Source: Tilletia caries (lineage: Eukaryota; Basidiomycota; Exobasidiomycetes; Tilletiales; Tilletiaceae). From it: a DNA stretch of 64,000 bases. The notes beneath the pieces are model-generated. The model was not told where the DNA came from, ran no database searches, and saw only the letters and a list, made by a program, of their open reading frames with translations. Positions 34,902 through 44,800 of the stretch are shown here, piece by piece. The stretch lies in the NCBI GenBank assembly GCA_032718865.1, contig JALUTQ010000004.1, forward strand, positions 2,294,001 through 2,358,000. The letters run 5' to 3'. The translations under genes were made by a program, and so were the position numbers. Each line of letters starts with the position of its first letter. The first letter of the stretch is position 1.

Positions 34902-36145
34902 GAAGGTATAAGGAAGAAGATGTTTAGATGAGTGACTGCGTGAAGAACAAATGCAGACGGGCCCGGGAAGAATAGAGGGGGGAAAGAATGGGAGGAAGTC
35001 GGCAGTTAGTGCAAACAAGGTCACCGTACATATGTAGACCACAGTTCTGCAGCGCATAGAAGTTAGAACATGCGCAGGAGTGGGGAGGCCGGAGGTCCAC
35101 AAAGCACTGTGAATTATAATGCGAAGAGGATTGAGGATTAAGTATTGTTGAGTATGGAGGAGGGTGGATCATGAATGCGTCCGCGCATTTATGCGCGGGC
35201 GAGACTCCTTGTAGAGAAAGACACCACAACGCAAGGGAAGACATTGTAGCTATCGTAGAGCCTGAGCACCTCCCACTTCCGCAAGGGTGTTTGATTATTG
35301 TGTTGCGAAGTTCGGTGATGCTGAGGTGGTGTACAATTCAGAGGTCTTTTTGACAGTGAGCGAGTCAGTTGGATCGGGCGATCGATCGCGAGTCCCTTCT
35401 GGGTGAGGTTTGTGAGATCGATCGCGAGTCCCTTCTGGGTGAGGTTTGTGAGCGCAAAATCACTCACTGCCTCTCCCAAAAAGAGTCCCGCCAAAACTCC
35501 AAACACCTCTGTGCTCCAGCGCATCCAGCTCCTCAACCAGCCAACCAAACACGCTAAATCTACCTGCTGCGTCTTCATCTTGAGACACTGATCAATTCTT
35601 TTCTTTGCTTGAGCAATAGTTATTCAGCTGGATGTTGTGTGGTTGGTGTTCGAAGTCGATGTACATTTTTTCCCAATGAATCCTCAAATCCTAGACCGAA
35701 GTTCACCTACTTCCAGCACCATAACACTCCCGTTAGCAAGTAAACCACACCTCAAATTTACATGGGAAGGACACTGTGGGCTAGGGAATAGGATCCATGT
35801 CTTTGTAGTACCTGTTGTTGTGTTCCACTGACTGACCGACGACCCACACACTGTCCACTCTCTGTATTTCCCCGAATACTGAGCGGTGATTCGGCGATTA
35901 ACAGTGCCAATCTCTGGAACACGTGACCCCACTAACAGCCCGGCGGGGGGGAGGGGGGAGCTTTGGCCGGGGGCAAAGCTACCCCTTCCCCAAACCAAAA
36001 GGACAGTCTTGTCCGTCTCCATTGCTATCATGTCTAATCCTGCCCGCTACATACGCGCTAAATCTAACCCGCAAAAAAATGGTGACTGTTATCCTAACTT
36101 AGCGACCAAGTCGAAAAAAGAGGCAAAAAGGGAAAAAAGAATGAT
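34902..36145. other. no gene recognised; contains a 36-bp tandem duplication
   Basis: Open frames here are short and without domains. The 36-bp unit GATCGATCGCGAGTCCCTTC... occurs twice in tandem at 35380-35415 and 35416-35451 without differences. A G-rich block lies at 35940-35965. Confidence 0.4.
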
Positions 36146-36149
36146 CAAA

Positions 36150-36225
36150 ATGGGAATCTAACCAGTAACCATAGACTTGAAGAATCTTAGGCTGCATCAC
36201 TGACCGCTGAACTATAGGGAAAGTT
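36150..36225 (-). tRNA. tRNA-like relic with pol III boxes
   Basis: On the minus strand an A box (TAGTTCAGCGG) and a near-consensus B box (GGTTAGATTCC, one mismatch) lie at tRNA spacing, with T-runs downstream (about 36125-36135). The acceptor ends do not pair and the D-stem has two mismatches, so it is a decayed tRNA or tRNA-derived SINE. Confidence 0.3.
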
Positions 36226-36366
36226 GATGTTGATCTCAATTCATTGCAATATATAAACATCCCTAACGCGAGCGTGCTAAAGATAGTAGTCAGATCGCGC
36301 CCGAGCGCGCCCCGAGCGCTCTTAATCGTCGAACCTCCGGTTCGGGCCGAGCCTCCGGATTCGGCA

Positions 36367-36417
36367 TGATTTTACTTGTCTCGGCCGAGATATTCCGATC
36401 GAATAGTTGGGGTCTTA
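36367..36417 (+). repeat. dispersed repeat, copy B
   Basis: Second copy of the ~50-bp block at 24481-24530 (CTCGGCCGA..CCGATCGAATA.TTGGGGTC). Confidence 0.65.
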
Positions 36418-36429
36418 TGAATCAATGTT

Positions 36430-38440
36430 GCCCCACCCACTTTTGCCCTACACGGCCGGAGGAAGTTGCAGACCCTGGAAGCCTTCAGAAGAATAAGACC
36501 TCATGAGTCTGCGGCAGAAAGTCTCACATGTCCTCATGAAGGCTAACTTCCAGAAGACATCAAAAGGCTTTCTTCCAGAATCTTCCTGCAGACAACCTGC
36601 CTGAAGCAGGCTGAAGACCTCTAGCATTCTTTGGCCCTCACAGGCACCTGCACTTAGTGGTTGTAGGTCTGCATCATGCAACTTTCAAGTTTACAATGTC
36701 AAAAGACGGGGTGTTATAGCGAGGTTTGAGGCAACCTATGTTAAGCGTGTGATAAATAGTATAGAGGAGATGTATTTTCCGAACCAGAAATGCTTTTGAA
36801 GTATAGCGATCAACCCCTGTGATTGTGTACTTACTACTTAGTGCACACGCAGGGTCAAATCCCGGTCTCGACGATTTTTTTTTCTGTTTTCCGATTTTTA
36901 TGTTTTCCTCAATAGGTCTAGTCACGATGCAGACTCAGCCAATGGATGTTTGAGCGTCAGAAGTCGCTGCTGTTACCAACTCTTTGGACAGATCCCTCCT
37001 GAGGATTTGAGAGGATTTCCCTCATGAGGTCTTCCGGAAGGGTGTAGAAAATCTCAGAAACCCTCCCTGAGCCATATGGGCTCTAATTGTCCCTGAGTCT
37101 TCCTGCGGAGTTTCTGAAGTCTTTAAAAAAGACTCGGGTCGTCCGGTAGTGTGGAGGAAATTTGGGAGGGCATTTTTTGCATCCCACAATTTCCAATCTG
37201 AAAGTTGCCCCAATAGATTCGTCCATCGGACCTCCTTCTAGCCAAGCTGCCTCGACGATTGCCCCGGCGAAGGCAAATTCCACGGGTTTGGAGGGCAGTT
37301 TTCATGAATTTGACCTGATTTCTTGAAAGTTGCCCTTGCTTTCACCCGCGGCAAAGTCATCACAGTTGGACACTTAGACCTGGTTTAAGTCATGCGCTTA
37401 GTAAGTAATACCCCGACTAAGTCATAGAATTTGGCTGGTCCTAAGTCGGGACGCATGGCTAAAGCGAAAAACCTCTCTAAAGTCATTATGTCATAGACTT
37501 TTCCGAGGATAAACTTTTTTTGAGGTTCAAAATGACCCTAAACAGACTCAATTTTGGTCAAAAGACCCCGAAACTAGCTGCCAAAAAGGAGGTTTATCAC
37601 AGGACGGTACGGTATTCCCCAGACTTTATTATGGGGCTATATCTGCATTCTGCCCCTTAGATTTTTACGGCCGAGAAAAAGTGTTGCAACATCGCTCGAA
37701 TGAAATTCTTCAAAACTCCTTTAAATCTTCTCAAACTTCGCCTGGTGTCCGTGTTCTAAGCATCCATCGACGCTCTCGATTTATCCCAGTTTTCTTCATG
37801 AAGATAGCAAATTGCTGTTCACATGCCGTCCTTCCGCCGTTCGTTGCCCGTTTCTGTCTGTCTTCCACCTCCACTTTTCCCGCGCCTTCGATAGCCACAG
37901 TCAAAAGTCAAAACCCTCCGAGGAAGTTCATGGACATAGTCAAAAGTAAAAACTCAAAACCCTCCGAGAAAGTTGAAAGGTCTTCAGCAGTTTAACTTTT
38001 TGACGAACACAGCTACCAACTGCCCAACTTACTCCAGCGTTCACTAACCTTAAACCCTGACCTGCCTACAACTTACAAGTCGTGCCAATCGTAAGTTGCT
38101 TGAGATACACGCCTACATCTACCAGGTGATGTTGCTCCAGAATGCTACTGACTACTGACTACTGACTACGTTCTTTTCTATTTTGATCTTATTCTTGCTG
38201 CTGGTGATTGGTGATCCGGGGTCCTGATCAGCTTCATTGCTTCTATTTTAATCTCCTACGTTCTACCGGACTTGGCCTTACAGTATTGATCCATTGTCAT
38301 ATGCATTCATGCTGCATGCTGCATGCATCAGCCATCATCGCGGGCAGCATTGCTTAATTTCTGACTTTTCAGAAAAATCTTGAAAGAACGAATGCTCTCA
38401 CACACTGAGCGCAATTCTAGCAAGTGAATGTGATACTGAT
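36430..38440. other. repeat-derived sequence, no gene seen
   Basis: Several short repeats are seen: CTTCCAGAAG / CCTCATGA motifs (36470-36610 and again 37010-37130); a B-box-like GGGTCAAATCCC followed by T9 (36851-36885), possibly a third tRNA-like relic; a CCCCAGACTTTA block (37617); and a duplicated ~40-bp segment with AAAACCCTCCGAG (37900-37975). No frame longer than 105 codons, and none with a recognisable domain. Confidence 0.4.
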
Positions 38441-38442
38441 CT

Positions 38443-38508
38443 GTTCATCTGCTCATCTGCTCATCAGCTCATCTGCTCATCTGCTCATGGGCTCATCCGC
38501 TCATCGTA
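38443..38508 (+). repeat. CTCATCTG-type minisatellite
   Basis: About eight tandem units of GCTCATCT/GCTCATCN with small changes. Confidence 0.8.
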
Positions 38509-38726
38509 TACGTCATTGTGACAACCCTGAGAGCGAGGCGTAATAGGCGTCAGTCTATATTGATTGATTGACTGTGGCCTGTGGGTCACCGATCAGGTAT
38601 TCAGCCTTCAGGTACGTACATACACATGTCACTTTACAACTTTGGGGAGATCTATCTGCTCATCATCTATCTTGTGTGGAAAATCATGGCGCCTCGCTCT
38701 CGGGGTAGCTACAGGCGGAGAAGCAA

Positions 38727-39965
38727 TCAATGTGGAAGTACTTCCTTACCAACACCTTCGCTGCAAGAGAAGGGCACAGAAGCAAGGGACTTTGAGTTTG
38801 GATCGAAGAGGTTGAGGGTGCCAGCGACATTGTCGTAGGAGAGAAGGGCCTGCTGATTTTTGCCGATGCTCGAGGCGATGGGCGTGAAGGTGACATTGGG
38901 GTACGTCTTCGATGGTGCCGCGGATGGGAACGTAGCATATTCTCCGGCACCGATCACTGCAGAAGCAGGGTATCCACCAGACGGGAGCAGGTTCCTGATC
39001 GACGGGGTCGCGTTCGAGATGGACACGTTGAAGGCGGTCAGCTTGACGCTGGTCTGGTTCGTGGAGGGATACTTGGTCTGGAGACAAGAAACCAGCTGGT
39101 CGCCGATTCTGAAGTTCCTCTGGCCCAGACTGAATACAGCTGGGCTTGAGCTGCTGATGGGCTCGTTTGATTTGAAGCCTCCGAGGGAGACAGACATGTA
39201 TCCCTTTCCAATGCCCGAGAAGCTGCAGACTGCAGGGGCAAGAATGGGGACGTTGATGATCGGTTGCAAGCACTGGTTGTCAATGTAGTCACTTCAGCCT
39301 CTTCAGAGTACTCACCGGGCGAGTATGAGCTCACGACGGAGGTAGAGTTCAGCGGTGGGAGACCTTGAACCCCGCCTGAATTGATTGCCATGGAGTATGA
39401 TGCTTTTCTGGCAAGAATCGGTAGCTCAACTACGTTGACGACACCAATATTTGCGGACGTGCTCCGGGCGGCCAGGTCAGATTTACCGTCTTGCCTGCGG
39501 CTGAAAGAGAGAAGCTGAGCTGATCACGCTGGACCACGATACGCCGAGCAGGAACGTTGGCTGACAGGCTGGAGTTCGCCGTTTGGCTCGCACCGAATGA
39601 CGTGATCCCCAAAGAAACGACTGTGTAAGGCGATCCAGTGAAAAGCACCGACGAGTATTTGAGCGTGCTCGGGGTGCGGACGAGGCTATCGCGATAGCCC
39701 TTGAGTCCATGACGGCATTGTCGATTTGAGACCAGATGCACCTGCTTTGGCGAAGTACGAGGCGACGGAAGATGATATTCCAATGCGGAGGTCGTCACTG
39801 CCGCTTAATGAAAAGCTGGTATCATTAGCACGAGTTGGTGAGAGGGATCTGGTCTACAACTGGAAACGGACAGTGGTCAGACCGCGGCCCGGACCGGCCA
39901 CATTGAAAACGATGGCCTGGTTGAGGGCGGTGGTGGCTTGACCAATGTCGTACAGTACGACGCCC
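38727..39965 (-). pseudogene. hypothetical beta-rich protein, truncated by a MULE-type insertion
   Basis: Exon-like pieces on the minus strand read GAGVVLYDIGQATTALNQAI, then (after a GTAGAC-CCAG intron at about 39810-39850) SLSGSDDLRIGISSSVASYF, then a piece with TGSPYTVVSLGITSFG, and finally the exon ending in SVPFSCSEGVGKEVLPH with stop at 38727. The composition is Ser/Thr/Val-rich with several N-x-S/T sites, as in secreted or cell-surface proteins. Frames change at about 39710, and the 5' end stops at about 39970 where transposase sequence begins. I do not recognise the family. Confidence 0.4.
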
Positions 39966-40014
39966 GCCCCGTTTGAAGCTAAAAGCCTCCGCCTACATCG
40001 TATGGGCCAGTCGT

Positions 40015-40700
40015 GACGGCGGTGGCGAGAGCGAGGAAGTTGAAGAGGAGGTTAAAGAGGAGATTACGGCTCCCTGCATGGTCGATGCTTTCCAACGCTT
40101 CGGTGACGTCTTAATCGCCGACATAGCCCAAGGACGTAACGTCTTCACCATGCCCCTTCATACGGATGGAGCAGGCAGGACTCGCAACGTTGCGTATGTC
40201 TTGCAGCATCGAGAAGATAGCTCTTCGCACGAGTGGACACTGTCGCAGCTCATACGCACAGCAGGTCGACAGCCTTCCGTTATAATGTCGGATCAGATGC
40301 TGCCTTTCTCCGTGCGGTCCAAAACATCTGTCCAGCATCGCATTCGATGCTGTGCCTCTGGCACATCTGGTCGAACATACGCAAGACTTTAAAGACGAAG
40401 CTCGGAACCGAATGGTCGGAATTCAGAACCGCCTTTTGGATCGTCTATAAGTCTTCCAGCCCTGATGCTTTTGACAACCGCCGGAAAGAGCAGATCAAAA
40501 CATTTCCCCGTTCAAAGGCACGAGATTCACCGCAAATGGTGTGACGACAGGTCGCGTCGGGTCCGAGAATGGACTCAGCAAGCTCTTTGCCAATCGTAAA
40601 ACGACCTTAACTGAGCTATTCAAACAGCTCTTGAAAAGAGCAGAAGCTCAAGACCAGCCGAAACGGAGTTTCTGTACCAACGATTTTGAACGTAGTGTTG
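40015..40700 (+). pseudogene. MULE (Mutator-like) transposase relic
   Basis: Three frames must be combined. FQRFGDVLIADIAQGRNVF with FTMPLHTDG is the MULE core with the first catalytic D. A break at about 40290 follows; then SHSMLCLWHIWSNIRKTLK carries the C..WH motif before the third acidic position. A further break precedes SENGLSKLFANRKTTLTELF (from 40566), the usual region after the core. Two frameshifts make it inactive. Ends of the element were not found. Confidence 0.75.
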
Positions 40701-40840
40701 ATTTTCTCCGGCTGCGGGCGACCAGCAATGGTGCTCCAGCATTTGCTGTGACTTTCCTTTTGTCCGCACACACGATCTTGTTGGGTTGCTCTGAGGAGGT
40801 GGGCGAAGGTGTCACGCTGCCGCCGTTCGAGTTCCACGTA

Positions 40841-41371
40841 TTAGATGGCCTGGGCATGCGCTTGGTAAAGCTGGATCCGTAAGTCCGTGTTGTCCTTTCC
40901 CATTTGTCGAAGTTGAATTTGAGGCTTCAGTAAAATGCCCCGGGGACGCAGGCGAAGTCGAGGGTCTTTGCGAAGCAGCTGAGAGACCATGAGCCGGAGC
41001 TCGGGAGAAAAATTCGCAGGCAGTGAAGGAGCAGGGATGTGCTGGGCGAGTAGCGACTTCCGGTCCAATAGGCCGGTGGGCAGCATGAACGGGATTTGGC
41101 CCGTGCAGACCTCATATAAGATGATTTCTAAAGCCCACGCGTCCACAGCCTCGTCGTAGGCTCGACCTTGACCGCCTGCGAGAAGCTCCGGAGACATGCA
41201 GATTTTCGTCCCGCAATGCGTCCGAGCGAGTTGATCCGAACCGAGGACTCTGGAAAGCCCAAAGTCGCCAATCTTGTTTTCTCCTTCGCGGCGCACAAAA
41301 ATATTCGCGGGCTTGAGGTCGCGGTGAAGGACCGTCTCACCCGGACTGGCTTCTTCATACAGGTAAGTCAA
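40841..41371 (-). pseudogene. protein kinase C-lobe fragment (NIMA/NEK-like)
   Basis: It begins inside the catalytic domain at ILTYLYEEASPGETVLHRDL, with KPANIF (catalytic loop HRDLKPAN), GDFGLSR (DFG), HCGTKICMSPELL (activation-segment end), VDAWALEIILYEVCTG and IPAPSLPANFSPELRLM. The whole N-lobe with the glycine loop and the VAIK lysine is missing; an in-frame TGA lies just upstream (about 41383). It ends near 40841 within sequence that reads as the MULE tail on the other strand. A duplicated or captured fragment, not a working kinase. Confidence 0.7.
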
Positions 41372-41485
41372 GATGATTTCCGATCACACAAAAATTGTGC
41401 ACAAATGTTGAAATGATGGATAATGCAGTTGCCTGCGGTCCCTGAAAATGTTTAGTCGAATTGTCCCGTTTTGTTGAAATCGTGG

Positions 41486-42060
41486 CTAGTTGCCGGTCCC
41501 ACGTACCCCTGTGCTGCTGCTAGTGCTGCTGCTGCTGCTAGTGCTGCTGACGAATCCCACGGAGAGACTTGGTGCAGCCAAGCACAAGCCACTGGCGCGA
41601 GGGTGATGCCGACTTACTCCTGCGGCAGTTGTTGTCGGTGATGTCGGAATGCCAGGCATAATGCTCTTATAAGTGCTGGTTCCGTATCGGCTGCCCCTGC
41701 AGGCGAGCGTCGATGGCGATATGGATGGTGGTGGTGAGGGCGACGGAAGAGACTGGGCACAAGGCGCCAACCAGGATGATGATGTGTGATACGGTCTTTG
41801 AACGATGGTGATGTGCCAATGATGTGATGCTCAAGTGCTTGTGGGTGCGGACTCTGGTGGTAGTGAGCATACAGGATGGTGGTGGGAGGACAGGAGAGGA
41901 GCTGGCTATTTATAGGGGTGATGTGGAGAACTTCAGCTAATGGGTGAAGATTCTCTGCTCAGGGCAGTGATCATCAGACAGTGATCGCTCACGTGATGGT
42001 GACAGTGTGGGAAACGAGAGCGAGAAGTGGAGCGGAGAGAATGAAAAATTATCGGCCGAG
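41486..42060 (-). promoter_or_regulatory. TATA-box promoter with a small open frame, unknown
   Basis: On the minus strand CCCTATAAATAGCC (about 41904-41917) is a near-perfect TATA box. About 46 bases downstream is an ATG (41870) opening 67 codons, and a second frame (41770-41486) is Ser/Thr-rich with GCTGCTGCTAGTGCT microsatellite. This could be a small transcription unit, or the promoter of an unrecognised LTR. Confidence 0.3.
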
Positions 42061-42399
42061 AGAACAAATGAGTGTGGAGGTGGAGGTCACGCGACCCGCC
42101 ATGTGTGTGCGGAAAAAGGGAAAAACACAACAGGAAAAACACAACATATGCTGAAGCACCGTTGCTAGTCGCTCGTAGCTGGGGAAAATCAACACGTTTT
42201 TCAGTTTAGCCAAAAAAAATGCGGCTGCGGATCTCATTTCTTTTGAAATCGCCTTATGTGCCCTTACAGTCTTACAGGGTTGACAATTTTTTTGACTTCT
42301 TCTTCTTCGTTTCCCACTCTTCTTCCGACACTTAATATGCGTTGTGCCCTGTAGGAATCTTACACAGATGTCGACCTGTCGTTGAGCCAAAGTTCAGCT

Positions 42400-42660
42400 C
42401 GTGAGCACGCTTGCGCTACTGCTCAGTTTTAAGAGCGATCAGCGTCTCAAGGCTCGGAAGTTTATTATATTACCTAACTGCAACTGCGGGTACTGCAAAC
42501 TGCGAGCAGCCAGAAATTTTTACAGTAATTTGCAGTTACTTACAATTACTCACAGTGTGCACAGTAACTCTTTACAACTGCATTAGGAACCATTAACAGC
42601 TGTATCCAGTAACTAGCAATAACTGTAATAATTTCGGGGTGGTTCATTTTGAATATATGC
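42400..42660. repeat. AGTTACT/AGTAACT-rich segment
   Basis: Many short inverted and direct copies of CAGTTACT, ACAGTAACT and AACTGCA between 42470 and 42640, with no coding content. Possibly a decayed MITE. Confidence 0.35.
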
Positions 42661-42821
42661 GGAGTACCCCGCCAATATTTATGTATTACTCCGCGTTCTT
42701 ACTGCGCCGATCACGTGTCCGCAAGGAAGAATCTGCAGCGTGAAAGATACAGAGCTTCTGAATCAAAACCGAAACCACCCTACCATGATTCTGGACTTTA
42801 CAACAGAGCTTAATATTTATG

Positions 42822-42965
42822 CAGGACAACGCGCTTGTCCACACTTCTCGCCTCACGATCCGTTTCTTGAAGGATAATGGGGCTAATCCGATAAATTGGT
42901 TGCCTCCATCTCCCGACCTCAACCGCGTCGAGAACCTCTAGCTCGTCCTGAAAGGCAAGCTCGAA
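42822..42965 (+). pseudogene. Tc1/mariner transposase C-terminal relic
   Basis: One frame reads QDNALVHTSRLTIRFLKDNG (second catalytic D in QDNA.VHTS), then WLPPSPDLNRVENL followed by a TAG where the family has W (ENLW), then LVLKGKLEK. This is the typical QDNAPxH...WPPxSPDLNPIENLW...LK pattern. The N-terminal half is missing. Confidence 0.7.
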
Positions 42966-44150
42966 AAAATCCCAACGTGGCAACCATCCTCGGGGACCCG
43001 GACCCTGTGAGGGGGTTAGTGGAAGAGTACATCAAAGAGAGCAGTCCCCAATGGCGTATGAATTCCGTCTTCCAACGGGCAGAAATTTTCACCGGAAACT
43101 GATGGTAGTCCCTAAGCGCATCCACTATCCAGCGTAGTGAACACACGCCTATGAATGAGCGTCTGGAAGACTCGTCGGTTTACGACAAGAAACTACGATT
43201 GCACGCGGTGGCAGAATTGGGGTTTTGAAAATGATAAATCTCCACAGAAAAGCCACTTCCCGTGTTGTCATACTATTGAGAACGGGAGCGAAACCGACCA
43301 GGAGGAAGGCTCGATCTGTGAGAGAAAAATCTTAGGAGTGAAGGCATCTGACAGCCCATGGAAACCGAAAGGTAGCTCGTGGCCTGGTAAAAGCACGTAA
43401 CATGGATGTAGAGTAAGTAGTCAGAAAAGAGAAGTTTCGACCGGAGTTTAGGGGGGTGGGAGTGGAGCAACTATAGCCCCTGCTACAGGACCCTCCTGCG
43501 AGGTCCAGGCCTTTTCTTTTCGATCGGGACAGAGAAGGCCTGCATCTACTCGTACTGTGGAAAGTAGCTGTGGGTGATGATAGATTGCGAGGAAAAAAGT
43601 TTGCTGAGGTACAGACAGAGAAAGCGACAAGGGGACACTCAACGCGTACAAACACCTCCGCCATTTGGTCCTAACTCTTAATGTTTCCGTCGAAATTGAC
43701 CTTCGAACCACTCATACCGACGACATCCCAGCCGCAGTGGACCGGTGAGCTCACCTCGCTCATCAAAACCAGTGCGACTTTCGCCTCCCGGAGGGACTTG
43801 GTCACTGCGGACACCGCTCTGAAATTGGGAGATCATTGAATCACCGGCCGTAAAACACCTACCAATTCGACGATATGCAACACCATCGTCAAGGCCTGAC
43901 CACCCTCATCCATCGCTCGAGCTCGAGGAGCGAATAATGCTGGCTGCTGGTTCCGTTTCCAAAGCTCGAACTCTGAGATCTGAGGCTCTGAGGATTGCGC
44001 GCGACTGGTGAGAGTGAGTACTGCGCTGAGCTTACTGCTGAGCGGGGCGATCGAGAATGACGGATGGCTCGTTCTGAACCGATTGCACAACGAGATTGCT
44101 GTTCCCAAATCCCACTGCCTGCACCATCGATCCCAGACGATCTTCCTTCT
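42966..44150. other. no intact gene; possible decayed 5' part of the Fanzor-like gene
   Basis: Contains scattered short frames only. The last 400 bases precede the Fanzor-like relic and may hold its degraded N-terminal (helix-turn-helix) part, but no residues can be matched. Confidence 0.3.
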
Positions 44151-44159
44151 CTTCCTCGA

Positions 44160-44800
44160 CATCGACACTTCAAGATCGGTTCGTAAACACAGAGTGCTTC
44201 AAGCCGGAAAATACCTGGGCGTTGGATACGCCGTACCATATCCGCGACGACGCAATGTGTGAGGCCAGAAATGGCTTCTCGACCGACTTCGCCAAGGGTC
44301 GAAACAAGTTCAAGAAGAAACGGGAGGGGTTCGGAACCAACTCGATTGAAAAGGCAGCTTGGGTCAAAGGGATACTACATCCCCGCGCTTTCAAATTCTG
44401 TCGCATTCGGGATGACGAGCTCATCGACGACACCCTGGCGGCCGACACACACATCATGGTCGAGAACGGCGAATGGTACATCTCTGTGCCGAAGCGAGGC
44501 TCTTCTCGGAAACCACAAGACCAGTCCTCAGCCGGCACAAATGCTCTATCGATCCTGGTGTACATTGCTTTTCAATTGTGTACGATCCCCCTCGAGCCCA
44601 AGTCGTCGAGTGGGGGGAGGGAGACCAGTGCCGTATCTTCTGGCTTGGTATCTTTTTGGACGATCTGCTGTCTCTAATGACACAAGTACGGGCCAAAAAC
44701 GGTACAGAATGCGGCGAGCTCCAAGTCGGATGCGAAAGAAGATCAAAAACCTGGTCGATGATCTTCACAAGAAGTTTGCGGAACGCTGCCGCGCCCGGAT
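44160..44800 (+). pseudogene. Fanzor (eukaryotic TnpB-like) RNA-guided nuclease relic
   Basis: Fanzors are the eukaryotic relatives of TnpB/Cas12: RuvC nucleases guided by an RNA made from their own locus. Three frames combine. Frame A (to about 44552) reads FVNTECF, ENTWALDTPYHIRDDAM, ARNGFSTDFAKGRNKFKKKR and NGEWYISVP, the pre-RuvC part that is also typical of TnpB (IRDxAM..A). Frame B (from 44540) reads ALSIDPGVHCFSIVYDP, the RuvC-I motif with its catalytic Asp, then WGEGDQCRIFWLGIFLDDLL. Frame C (about 44695-44790) reads YRMRRAPSRMRKKIKNLVDD and LHKKFAERC, the bridge-helix-like segment. After 44795 the frame runs into a GTC/GAG microsatellite; the RuvC-II Glu, the zinc finger and the RuvC-III Asp are not found, so it is dead. 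A Tc1/mariner relic lies 1.2 kb upstream. Confidence 0.72.

Noticed and set aside
38041..38440. ACTGACT tandem motifs as an element end
   Set aside because: Only a few simple units, with no inverted partner or target duplication.
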